Of a DNA stretch of 64,000 nucleotides, positions 42,649 through 50,116 are shown in pieces. The notes under the pieces are model-generated. The model worked only from the letters and a program-made list of their open reading frames with translations, had not been told where the DNA came from and did no database searches. The stretch's first letter is position 1, and the number at the start of each line of letters is the position of its first letter. Origin of the DNA: Saprospiraceae bacterium (GTDB taxonomy: Bacteria > Bacteroidota > Bacteroidia > Chitinophagales > Saprospiraceae). The stretch covers positions 1 to 64,000 of the forward strand of contig JADLHA010000041.1 in assembly GCA_020848995.1 (NCBI GenBank), written 5' to 3'. The translations under genes were made by a program, and so were the position numbers.

Positions 42649-43556
42649 CCAAAAGACTTGCTGCTGCGCGAAAGGAACTGAGCGGCAACCGCGATATCTT
42701 TAGAACCGGCGTCATGCTGATAAAAGCCTTCTCCCGTTTTGACACCAAGTTTTCCTGCAGTAACCATATTTACCAGCAAAGGACAGGGTGCATATTTGGG
42801 ATTGCCGAACCCTTCGTGCAAAACCCGCAATATGGCCAGACAGACATCGAGACCAATGAAATCAGCCAGTTGAAGCGGTCCCATCGGGTGTGCCATTCCC
42901 AGTTTCATGATGGCATCGATCTCCTTTACCCCGGCTACGCCCTCATGAAGACTCTCGATCGCCTCATTGATCATGGTCATCAGGATGCGATTTGAAATAA
43001 AACCTGGAAAATCGCTTACTTCCACCGGAATTTTCTGCAACTGCTTGCTGAGGTCAACGATTTGCTGCACCACTTCGTCGCTGGTGCTGTACCCGCGAAT
43101 GATCTCTACGAGCTTCATTACCGGTACCGGGTTCATAAAATGCATGCCAATTACCCGACTGGGATCGTTTGTCGCAGCCCCAATGCGCGTGATGGAAATG
43201 GAGGAAGTGTTCGATGCCAAAATTGTGCCCGGTCGACTGAGTCTCGAAAGATCAGCAAAGATGTTCAGCTTGAGGTCGACCTTTTCGGTGGCCGCTTCAA
43301 CCACTAGGTCAGCTCTTTCTACAGCCACTTTCATCTCCGTGGTGCATTTGAGCCTATCGAGGATGACCTGCTTCTGGTTTTCTTCAAGTCCGCCTTTGGA
43401 GATGATGCGGTCCAGGTTTTTTGAGATGGTATGTACGGCCCGCTCCAAAGCCTGTCCGGAGATATCGAAGAGCTGGACATCAAATCCGTGTTGGGCAAAC
43501 ACATGTGCTATTCCGTTTCCCATGGTGCCAGCCCCTATTACTGCAATGTTTTTCAT
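42645..43556 (-). CDS. 3-hydroxyacyl-CoA (3-hydroxybutyryl-CoA) dehydrogenase
   Basis: The protein of about 303 residues starts at ATG 43556 with the NAD-binding motif IAVIGAGTMGNGIAHVFAQ. Catalytic-domain segments are LASNTSSISITRI, VIGMHFMNPVPVMKLVEII (with the catalytic histidine), DFPGFISNRILMTMINEA and AHPMGPLQLADFIGLD. It oxidises (S)-3-hydroxyacyl-CoA to the 3-keto form in fatty-acid degradation or butanoate metabolism. It is a stand-alone dehydrogenase without an enoyl-CoA hydratase domain. A TACCTTTG box lies 19 nt upstream. Confidence 0.93.
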   Translation of the reverse strand: MKNIAVIGAGTMGNGIAHVFAQHGFDVQLFDISGQALERAVHTISKNLDRIISKGGLEENQKQVILDRLKCTTEMKVAVERADLVVEAATEKVDLKLNIFADLSRLSRPGTILASNTSSISITRIGAATNDPSRVIGMHFMNPVPVMKLVEIIRGYSTSDEVVQQIVDLSKQLQKIPVEVSDFPGFISNRILMTMINEAIESLHEGVAGVKEIDAIMKLGMAHPMGPLQLADFIGLDVCLAILRVLHEGFGNPKYAPCPLLVNMVTAGKLGVKTGEGFYQHDAGSKDIAVAAQFLSRSSKSFG

Positions 43557-43574
43557 CGAATTCTTTTGAGGCGG

Positions 43575-43582
43575 CAAAGGTA
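43575..43582 (-). promoter_or_regulatory. -7 promoter box (TACCTTTG) for hydroxyacyl-CoA dehydrogenase
   Basis: Exact TAnnTTTG on the minus strand, 19 nt upstream of ATG 43556; it excludes the longer open frame that extends to 43817. Confidence 0.5.
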
Positions 43583-43644
43583 TGCTTCCAGTCCGTATTT
43601 CGATCCATGCTGCTGATCGAAAAAATCCTATATTGGCTCCCAGC

Positions 43645-44487
43645 ATGTTATGCATCGTCGATTCCGGAGCCTCGAAAGCCGATTGGGCCTTGCTCGATGG
43701 CCAGATGCTGGATCGCTTCACCACGAAGGGGTTCAATCCCACGACGCAACCCGGGGAAGCCTTCATGGATATCCTGATGCAATTGAAAGCAAAAGGGACG
43801 AAAAGGCCCCAAAGCATTTACCATTATGGCGCAGGGTGCTCCAATGAACAGGCACAAAAGAGTCTGTCGGATCTTTACCATCGCTTTTATCCGGACAGCA
43901 AGGTTTACATATATCCGGATTTGCTGGGTGCCGCTAGAGCCGTTTGCAAAGGAACTTCCGGGATCGTTTGCATTCTTGGCACAGGCTCACACGCCGCCCT
44001 CACCGACGGGCATCTCTTACTCCATCATTTTCAGTCTCTTGGCTACATCTTGGGGGATGAAGGCAGTGGAACCCACCTGGGTCGCTTGCTGATTCAGCGC
44101 TTTTTCCTTGGTGGGGTGCCAAAGGCCGCTGTGCAAAAAATACAAAATGAGCTGCCCCAATTCGATGCTGACTTCATCTACAAGTTCTACCAGTCTAAAG
44201 ATCAAGCAGCAAAGCTTGCTGCCCTTGGAGCTTTTGTCATCTCCAACAAAGAGGAGCCTTGGATTTCGGACCTCATTGACGAATCCTTTTCCTCTTTCAT
44301 CGCCCTGCGACTCAAGGCGTACCGGGATCATCGCGATTTACCGGTTTACGGCGTGGGGTCCGCAGCCGCATTGTTATGGGAAAAATTTTCACACCAGCTT
44401 AGAAACCAGGGCTTTACACCCGGAATTTGCCTGCAAAGGCCCCTGGATGGGCTTATAGATTATCACCGACATTATGCGCGAGATTAA
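43645..44487 (+). CDS. BadF/BadG/BcrA/BcrD-type ATPase, N-acetylglucosamine-kinase-like
   Basis: The 280-residue protein has an actin-like ATPase fold: phosphate-1 loop IVDSGASKADWALLDG at the N-terminus, phosphate-2 region GIVCILGTGSHAALTDG and the LGDEGSGTHLGRLL segment typical of GlcNAc kinases, then an adenosine-side motif VYGVGSAAALLWEKF. The probable role is sugar (GlcNAc or muropeptide-sugar) phosphorylation. It overlaps pfkA by 14 nt, which fits sugar catabolism. Start ATG 43645 gives the motif right at the N-terminus; the nearest -7-like sequence is TATATTGG at 43629 (one mismatch). Confidence 0.8.
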   Translation: MLCIVDSGASKADWALLDGQMLDRFTTKGFNPTTQPGEAFMDILMQLKAKGTKRPQSIYHYGAGCSNEQAQKSLSDLYHRFYPDSKVYIYPDLLGAARAVCKGTSGIVCILGTGSHAALTDGHLLLHHFQSLGYILGDEGSGTHLGRLLIQRFFLGGVPKAAVQKIQNELPQFDADFIYKFYQSKDQAAKLAALGAFVISNKEEPWISDLIDESFSSFIALRLKAYRDHRDLPVYGVGSAAALLWEKFSHQLRNQGFTPGICLQRPLDGLIDYHRHYARD

Positions 44488-45454
44488 ACGAATTGGAGTC
44501 TTTACTTCAGGTGGAGATGCTCCGGGAATGAATGCCGCTCTGCGTGCTGTTGTGCGAAGTGCCTGCCACCGCAAGGTGCTTGTCAGCGGCATTTACCGCG
44601 GCTACGAAGGGATGATTGACGGGGAAATATCAGACTTGTCGCCAAGGGACGTCGGCAACATCATCCACCGGGGCGGTACCATCCTCAAAACCGCAAGGAG
44701 CGCGCGTTTTATGACTGCGGAAGGAAGGAAAATCGCCTTTGAGCAATTGAAACAAAAGCACATTGACGCCTTGGTAGCGATTGGGGGCGATGGCACGTTC
44801 GCAGGGGCTCAATTGCTTTACCAGGAGCATGGACTTCCGGTAATTGGACTCCCGGGTACCATCGACAACGACCTGTACGGGACCAACTACTCCATTGGTT
44901 TTGACACGGCCATCAATACTGCGATTGACGCGGTCGACAAGATCCGGGATACGGCTGATGCCCACAATCGCTTGTTCCTGATCGAAGTCATGGGGCGCCA
45001 TTCCGGTTTCATTGCCCTTCACACTGCGATTGCCTCCGGAGCTTCTGCAATGATCATTCCGGAGCGCGAGCTCGATTTTGAATGGCTGGTAGCGGACCTG
45101 CAGGGTACCATCGACCGGAAGAAGCTGTTCGGTCTTGTCATCGTAGCTGAAGGGAATCCGCTTGGCTCTGCAGAAGACCTTGCCCGCAGACTTCAGGATC
45201 GCATCCGAGAATATGAGGTGAAAGTAACCGTAATCGGGCACATCCAGCGAGGTGGATCGCCGACTGCGGCTGACCGGATTTTGGCAAGCAGGCTCGGCCA
45301 TGAAGCTGTTGAAGCCCTGCTGGCTGGATCGTGCGATTGCATGGCAGGTTTATTGAGCGACACCATTGCCCTTACCCCCTTTGGTCAAGCCATCGGAAAG
45401 CGCAATCTGCCGGATCCGGAACTCATCGAACTCGCTACCATCCTCGGTCTCTAA
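44474..45454 (+). CDS. pfkA: ATP-dependent 6-phosphofructokinase
   Basis: The 326-residue enzyme has all key motifs: GVFTSGGDAPGMNAALRAVV, VAIGGDGTFAGA (glycine at the ATP-type position), catalytic PGTIDNDLYGT, EVMGRHSGFIAL and VIGHIQRGGSPTAADR. It phosphorylates fructose-6-phosphate in glycolysis. It is translationally overlapped with the upstream kinase, and its 3' end overlaps pabA on the opposite strand by 20 bp. The GGDGT motif supports ATP rather than pyrophosphate use. Confidence 0.96.
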   Translation: MREIKRIGVFTSGGDAPGMNAALRAVVRSACHRKVLVSGIYRGYEGMIDGEISDLSPRDVGNIIHRGGTILKTARSARFMTAEGRKIAFEQLKQKHIDALVAIGGDGTFAGAQLLYQEHGLPVIGLPGTIDNDLYGTNYSIGFDTAINTAIDAVDKIRDTADAHNRLFLIEVMGRHSGFIALHTAIASGASAMIIPERELDFEWLVADLQGTIDRKKLFGLVIVAEGNPLGSAEDLARRLQDRIREYEVKVTVIGHIQRGGSPTAADRILASRLGHEAVEALLAGSCDCMAGLLSDTIALTPFGQAIGKRNLPDPELIELATILGL

Positions 45455-46052
45455 GCCATAACCGGGGACTCCTCAAACCCGATAGCCAATTGCCCATAAT
45501 TTGGTTTCCGCTGGTTGTGAGGAATGACTCGGGGTGGAACTGGAAGCCTTCCACCGGTCGTGTTGTCATGCGTATCCCCATCAAAATTCCGTCCTCAGAC
45601 CAGCAAGTAGGCTCCAGCAAATCATCAGGCAGGTCTGGATCAACGGCCCAACTGTGGTACAATCCGACCTCAAATTCATCTGGGAGACCGGCCAACAAGC
45701 TGGTGGCCGATGGCAATTTGCGCACTTTTTTCAACTGTCCGTGTTGAACGAAGGGTTGTTTGAAAAGCCGGGCTCCACAGTGTTCTGCAATCGCCTGCAT
45801 ACCCAGGCAAATTCCAAGAATCGGCACCCCTGAGTAGAATTGAAGCAAATGCTCCATCAGTGGAAAATCTGATGGAACGCCGGGGCCTGGAGAAAAAACG
45901 ATGCCTGATGCGTTAAAATCCCATCCAATGCTTTCCAGCCTCCCTGAAACCAGGAGTACTTCAGCGTCAAGCGTTTCCAGCAACTGGACCAGATTGTAGG
46001 TAAATGAATCCTCGTTATCAACCAGCAACACTTTCTGAACTCCCGAGTGCAT
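45435..46052 (-). CDS. pabA: Aminodeoxychorismate synthase glutamine amidotransferase subunit
   Basis: The 205-residue class I glutamine amidotransferase has LLVDNEDSFTYNLVQLL at the start, the nucleophile Cys82 in GICLGMQAI and the catalytic HPES near residue 172. It supplies ammonia to PabB (or TrpE). Divergent placement next to pabB supports the folate (pABA) role, though such subunits can serve both pathways. It shares a 45-bp divergent space with pabB; CGAAATTA at 46071-46078 gives a one-mismatch minus-strand -7 box. Its 3' end overlaps pfkA. Confidence 0.9.
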   Translation of the reverse strand: MHSGVQKVLLVDNEDSFTYNLVQLLETLDAEVLLVSGRLESIGWDFNASGIVFSPGPGVPSDFPLMEHLLQFYSGVPILGICLGMQAIAEHCGARLFKQPFVQHGQLKKVRKLPSATSLLAGLPDEFEVGLYHSWAVDPDLPDDLLEPTCWSEDGILMGIRMTTRPVEGFQFHPESFLTTSGNQIMGNWLSGLRSPRLWLRDRGW

Positions 46053-46097
46053 AAAACCGTTTAACTTTCAACGAAATTAGAAAAAGAGCTGTTTGCC

Positions 46098-47075
46098 GTG
46101 AACGGATTTTCGGACTACCCCATTGTACTGAGGGAAATGACCCGTTTGCACCGCGAAGGCATCCCCTTCTTATTTGCCGTCAATTTTGATAAAACCGAGG
46201 GCTTTTGTTTACCAATCAGCAAAATATCGCCGGAACAGATTCAATTTCAGATAGGGCTTAACCCACTATTGGCGCATGAGCCGCCTCCCTCCATTGAACT
46301 TACTGCTTACCCGCTCCCTTATTCAGCTTATTTTTCAAAATTTTCGCACGTGCAGGAGCAAATCCGAAACGGAAATACCTATTTATGCAACCTGACCCAA
46401 CCCAGCCCTATCTTTACCCAAGCAGACCTAGAATCCATTTATGCTGCAAGCGCAGCTCCGTATAAGCTCTATGTGCGGAACCGGTTTGTCGTTTTCTCTC
46501 CGGAACCCTTTGTCAGAATATCGGGAAGCGTAATTTCAGCCTTTCCAATGAAAGGCACCGCAATAGCAGATGGCGAGAGTTCAGAAGCATCGCTTCGGAA
46601 CGACCCCAAGGAAGGCCCTGAACACAACACCATTGTGGATTTATTGCGCAACGACCTCAGCATCGTTGCCCATAGAGTCTATGTAAAAAGGCTAAAATAT
46701 TGTGAGCGGATAAAAACCTTACGCGGAGACCTCCTGCAAATGAGTTCAGAAATCAGCGGGAGCCTCAGGGCAGAATATGCAAATGACCTGGGGAACCTGT
46801 TTGACCGGATCCTGCCTGCCGGCTCCGTAACGGGAGCCCCGAAAATAAAAACCATAGCCATACTCCGCGAGATCGAAGCTTACTCAAGGAATTACTATAC
46901 CGGCGTCTTTGGTTTATTTGATGGAGTTAGCGTTACTTCGGCCGTGATGATTCGGTTCATTGAACAGACTGAAAATGGACTCGTCTATAAAAGCGGAGGG
47001 GGCATTACGGCTCTGTCGGATCCGGAAAAAGAATATCAGGAACTCGTACAGAAAATTTATGTTCCCGTTTTTTGA
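46098..47075 (+). CDS. pabB: Aminodeoxychorismate synthase component I
   Basis: The 325-residue chorismate-binding enzyme contains SHVQEQIRNGNTYLCNLTQ, FVVFSPEPFVRISG, AFPMKGTA, and the C-terminal catalytic block (EHNTIVDLLRNDLSIVA; LLQMSSEISGSLR; GSVTGAPKIKTIAIL; YYTGVFGLFDG). The PIKGT-type lysine segment reads PMKGTA, which marks pABA synthases. The N-terminal domain is short, as in Bacteroidota homologues. The start is GTG at 46098. It overlaps the lyase-like gene by 17 nt. Confidence 0.93.
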   Translation: MNGFSDYPIVLREMTRLHREGIPFLFAVNFDKTEGFCLPISKISPEQIQFQIGLNPLLAHEPPPSIELTAYPLPYSAYFSKFSHVQEQIRNGNTYLCNLTQPSPIFTQADLESIYAASAAPYKLYVRNRFVVFSPEPFVRISGSVISAFPMKGTAIADGESSEASLRNDPKEGPEHNTIVDLLRNDLSIVAHRVYVKRLKYCERIKTLRGDLLQMSSEISGSLRAEYANDLGNLFDRILPAGSVTGAPKIKTIAILREIEAYSRNYYTGVFGLFDGVSVTSAVMIRFIEQTENGLVYKSGGGITALSDPEKEYQELVQKIYVPVF

Positions 47076-47661
47076 AAGCATGGCCATCGTGCACGGCGAA
47101 GTCCGCAACCTGCACCATCACCAAAAGCGGATCTGCGATACCTTCAAACATTTTTTTCCCGGCTTCGTGCCCCCAAGCCTCAAAGACCTTATTCCAAAAA
47201 CCGATAGGTATTCTCAAGTTCGTGTCAAATGGAAATTTCAGTATTCATCAACACATAACCATTCCCAAATACAGCCCTATGTACCAAAGAGTCATTCACA
47301 TTTTGTGTTGGCGATATCAGATATGAGCTATCCGTTCAAATCGACCAGGCGAGAAGAACTCAATTCATTAAAGGATGGCCTCCCACAGGGGGCTGAAGTC
47401 ATCATTTTAAAAAAGGGCAACCTAACCGATACGACCTATTCAAACCTGGCCTTCTGGGATGGAACCCATTGGTACACCCCTTCCAGTCCCTTGTTACCGG
47501 GTACAATGCGTGCACAACTTTTGGAGGACGGTAAAATGCTGGAATGCCCCATAACCCCAAGGAATTTGTCCAAATTCAGTCACTTCAAATGCATTAATGC
47601 CATGAACAATTTGAAGGAAGCCCCAACCTATGCCATTCAATGCATCCAGGAGCACAAATAG
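47059..47661 (+). CDS. Class IV aminotransferase, 4-amino-4-deoxychorismate lyase-like
   Basis: The ~200-residue protein starts FPFFESMAIVHGEVRNLHHHQKRI, the usual PabC-type beginning. It contains YPFKSTRREEL with the likely PLP lysine, then GAEVIILKKGNLTDTTYSNLAFWDG and YTPSSPLLPGTMR, the class IV core. Overlap with pabB and position between pabB and yggS (another PLP protein) support a role in converting ADC to pABA plus pyruvate. It is shorter than Escherichia coli PabC, as is common in this phylum. A longer open frame begins upstream inside pabB, but ATG 47059 gives the family start. Confidence 0.85.
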   Translation: MFPFFESMAIVHGEVRNLHHHQKRICDTFKHFFPGFVPPSLKDLIPKTDRYSQVRVKWKFQYSSTHNHSQIQPYVPKSHSHFVLAISDMSYPFKSTRREELNSLKDGLPQGAEVIILKKGNLTDTTYSNLAFWDGTHWYTPSSPLLPGTMRAQLLEDGKMLECPITPRNLSKFSHFKCINAMNNLKEAPTYAIQCIQEHK

Positions 47662-47667
47662 TAAGTT

Positions 47668-48327
47668 ATGGTCAACCTGAATCAATATTTCAAACTCAGT
47701 GCACTGGCAAAGAGCTATGGAGCTCGCCTGCTGGTTGTAACAAAATACCAAAGCCGTGAAGACATCCTGCAACTTTACGAATCAGGACACCGACTCTTTG
47801 GTGAAAATCGTGTGGATGCCCTTCTCGAGCGAAAGGCGACGCTCCCTGCAGACATTGAATGGCACATGATTGGCAGTCTTCAAAAAAACAAGATCAAACA
47901 ACTCGTTGAATGGATCTCCTGCATCCAATCAATAGACAGCCTTGGATTAGCTGATAAAGTCCATGAACATGCAAACCGCATCAACAGGAACACTACCGTT
48001 CTGTTTGAAGTTAAGATTGCAGCAGAACCGAGCAAACACGGCTTTGAAGAAAGCGAACTCCAGAAATTATTGGATAACGGCCATTTCGACCTATATCCCT
48101 CAATGCGCCTAAGCGGTTTGATGGGCATGGCAAGTTTTACCAACGACCACAAACAAATCTCGACAGAGTTCGCTGGTCTGCGCAAACTTTATGACGCTCT
48201 GGCAGAACAATATAGCTGCTGTAAAGATTTCGACACCTTGTCGATGGGCATGTCAGGAGATTATGAACTCGCGCTGGAGCAAGGCTCAACGATGCTGCGC
48301 ATTGGATCAATACTATTTCAAGCATAA
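47668..48327 (+). CDS. Pyridoxal phosphate homeostasis protein (YggS/PLPBP family)
   Basis: The 219-residue alanine-racemase-fold protein has the PLP lysine Lys26 in LLVVTKYQS, and FGENRVDALLERKATLP, EWHMIGSLQKNKIKQLV, SGLMGMASF, LSMGMSGDYELALEQGSTMLRIGS as in YggS. It binds PLP and buffers its level rather than catalysing a reaction. It follows the PLP-dependent lyase by 6 bp in the same transcript. Its TAA stop (48325-48327) is the first three bases of the repeat element at 48325-48487, so the element's end sets the end of this protein. Confidence 0.92.
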   Translation: MVNLNQYFKLSALAKSYGARLLVVTKYQSREDILQLYESGHRLFGENRVDALLERKATLPADIEWHMIGSLQKNKIKQLVEWISCIQSIDSLGLADKVHEHANRINRNTTVLFEVKIAAEPSKHGFEESELQKLLDNGHFDLYPSMRLSGLMGMASFTNDHKQISTEFAGLRKLYDALAEQYSCCKDFDTLSMGMSGDYELALEQGSTMLRIGSILFQA

Positions 48328-48487
48328 GGGCACTTCTAAGAACTCCATTCTGATGCCAGAATGAAAAGGGCTGCCTCCCTCCACTCCCTGTTGATGCCAG
48401 AATGAAAAGGGCTTCCTCGCTAAATTCATTGAGCGCGTGAGCCTGTGCGGGCAAGCTGGCGCAAGAGGGGGGGGGGAAGTGCCCTTA
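48325..48487. mobile_element. MITE-like element with 12-bp terminal inverted repeats (copy C)
   Basis: The 163-bp element runs from TAAGGGCACTTC (48325-48336) to its exact inverse GAAGTGCCCTTA (48476-48487). TA at each outer end could be a target duplication of the type seen with IS630/mariner-like elements. Inside are two 22-bp direct repeats (48351-48372 and 48392-48413), an inverted copy of the purine-rich block found at 104-127 (48368-48390), a 33-bp block identical to part of the unit at 1-250 (48419-48451), and a run of ten G (48467-48476). It exactly fills the gap between two convergent genes and supplies both TAA stop codons. No transposase is encoded. Confidence 0.75.
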
Positions 48488-50116
48488 AGGAACCAAGAAC
48501 TTCAGTACCGTTTGCTTGCCCTTCCTGTCCACCGCACGAACAACATACATTCCACCAGCAAGGTTCGTGCAATGAGCAAAGTGCCCGGCGTTTGGCAACA
48601 GGCAACATACAGGCTTCCCGTCCAATCCATAAATCTCTGCTTTCACGACAGAGCTCGACGGATGAAATTCAATTTGGGACGATGCCGAATTGAAAATAAT
48701 TTGTAAGCTGCTCTCTTCAGTCTGCTCCGCGTCTGTAGCTTCGCAAAGTTCCACTACACTAAAACTCAGCTCTTTTTGCCCCAATACGACGTCAGTCGAG
48801 ATCAGGTCAAGATTTTTCGCTGACAAGCCCAGTTCTGAAATCCTCATAGTATCTTTAAAAACCTCGGAGCTGAGCGGAGTGGAGCATTTATGCTGAAACT
48901 GGATGTCATTTTCGATCAGTATGCAGTTTTGGAGAGGCATGCCTTCGGCAATGACCGCCGTCCAAAATCGAGATCCGGTACGCTCGTAGCAAACGGTAGA
49001 ACTTCCCTTGCCCTCCGGTAAATCCAATCCCTTTTGATGCAAGCGGATGGCTTCAACGATCGCATTCGCGGAATTGATTTTAACCGTGACATAGCCCCGT
49101 TCTGCTAAAATAGAGGCGGGCGACTGCCCTCCGAAATAAAATGTGTTACCATCGACCAATCCGCTTTCAACGCGAATCGGCATGGTGTAATTGCGCCAGG
49201 TGCGTAAAGCGTAATTGACATCAAACAACGTGACTAAAAGCTGTCCCGGCTCTGAACCTCCGAGTACAGCCTGCGAGAACAAATGCAGGTTGGCTCCATT
49301 TGCGCGAAGGTATGTCCAACCATACCGGTTACTGAAGCTCTGATTTGGCGCCAGCAGCTCCACCTTGCGCAATTTTCCCGGCATTCCATCCGGATCAAGG
49401 TCCATCAGCATCATTCGGTGGTAGTTGTCGCCACTTGTCTGAACGATTCCACCAATGGCTATTCTTCCTGAAGGATCAAAAGCAATCGCATGAGGGAATT
49501 CCGAATGGATCGGCCCCACAGCGTTGTACAGGTATGCCCATTCAATTTGTTGTCCGTCGTATTCAAAAGCAACAACCTTGTCCTGTTTTCCGGAGAGGTA
49601 ATCCACTTCTGTTCTTGCAAGGATGCAAAACCGGCCGCCTTCCAAAACAATATCAACGGCAACCAGAGGCTTGTCCGGATCAATCATCCGGCTGAAGAGC
49701 ACAAAATTGGAAAAAGTGCCGAGTCGCACATTGTAAACAGCGAGGAAAGGGAAACGTCCACTTGCCGGATGGGAGTAGTTACCCAGCATCACCAGTTCGA
49801 CCTCTCCGTTGCCAATCATTTTGACCAATTCGAGGTCGCCGCCTGGAAGGTAGAGGTACATCGCCTTTTTTAGCGCTTCAGGCGTTGCAAATTGCGCGAG
49901 TATAATGCCGTTGTCACTTGTTGTACGATCGGTAGCGTTCCAGGCAATGGACTTTATTCCGGGGCTGGTTCCAAGCCCCGAAGTTGAATGCATTGCAACT
50001 ACGCGCAACAAGGTGTAATTGGTATCTGTCAGGGTTATGAGGGAGTAGGATTGAGTTTGAGCTTCCCTAAGCCACAGCAAAATGCTCCCAATAATCAATA
50101 AGTACTGGTACTTCAT
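48485..50116 (-). CDS. Secreted protein of unknown fold with T9SS C-terminal sorting domain
   Basis: The ~543-residue protein has a signal peptide (MKYQYLLIIGSILLWLREAQ) and a long beta-rich central part (many Phe/Trp/Gly strands such as EWAYLYNAVGPIHSEFP and VAFDPSGRIAIGG) that looks propeller-like. A C-terminal sorting domain follows (VKAEIYGLDGKPVCCLLP; LAGGMYVVRAVDRKGKQT). ATG 50116 overlaps the stop of the upstream gene (ATGA), so the two are coupled and probably exported together. A longer frame to 50245 would overlap that gene and lacks a leading signal. The stop codon is formed by the right inverted repeat of the element at 48325-48487. Confidence 0.75.
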   Translation of the reverse strand: MKYQYLLIIGSILLWLREAQTQSYSLITLTDTNYTLLRVVAMHSTSGLGTSPGIKSIAWNATDRTTSDNGIILAQFATPEALKKAMYLYLPGGDLELVKMIGNGEVELVMLGNYSHPASGRFPFLAVYNVRLGTFSNFVLFSRMIDPDKPLVAVDIVLEGGRFCILARTEVDYLSGKQDKVVAFEYDGQQIEWAYLYNAVGPIHSEFPHAIAFDPSGRIAIGGIVQTSGDNYHRMMLMDLDPDGMPGKLRKVELLAPNQSFSNRYGWTYLRANGANLHLFSQAVLGGSEPGQLLVTLFDVNYALRTWRNYTMPIRVESGLVDGNTFYFGGQSPASILAERGYVTVKINSANAIVEAIRLHQKGLDLPEGKGSSTVCYERTGSRFWTAVIAEGMPLQNCILIENDIQFQHKCSTPLSSEVFKDTMRISELGLSAKNLDLISTDVVLGQKELSFSVVELCEATDAEQTEESSLQIIFNSASSQIEFHPSSSVVKAEIYGLDGKPVCCLLPNAGHFAHCTNLAGGMYVVRAVDRKGKQTVLKFLVP

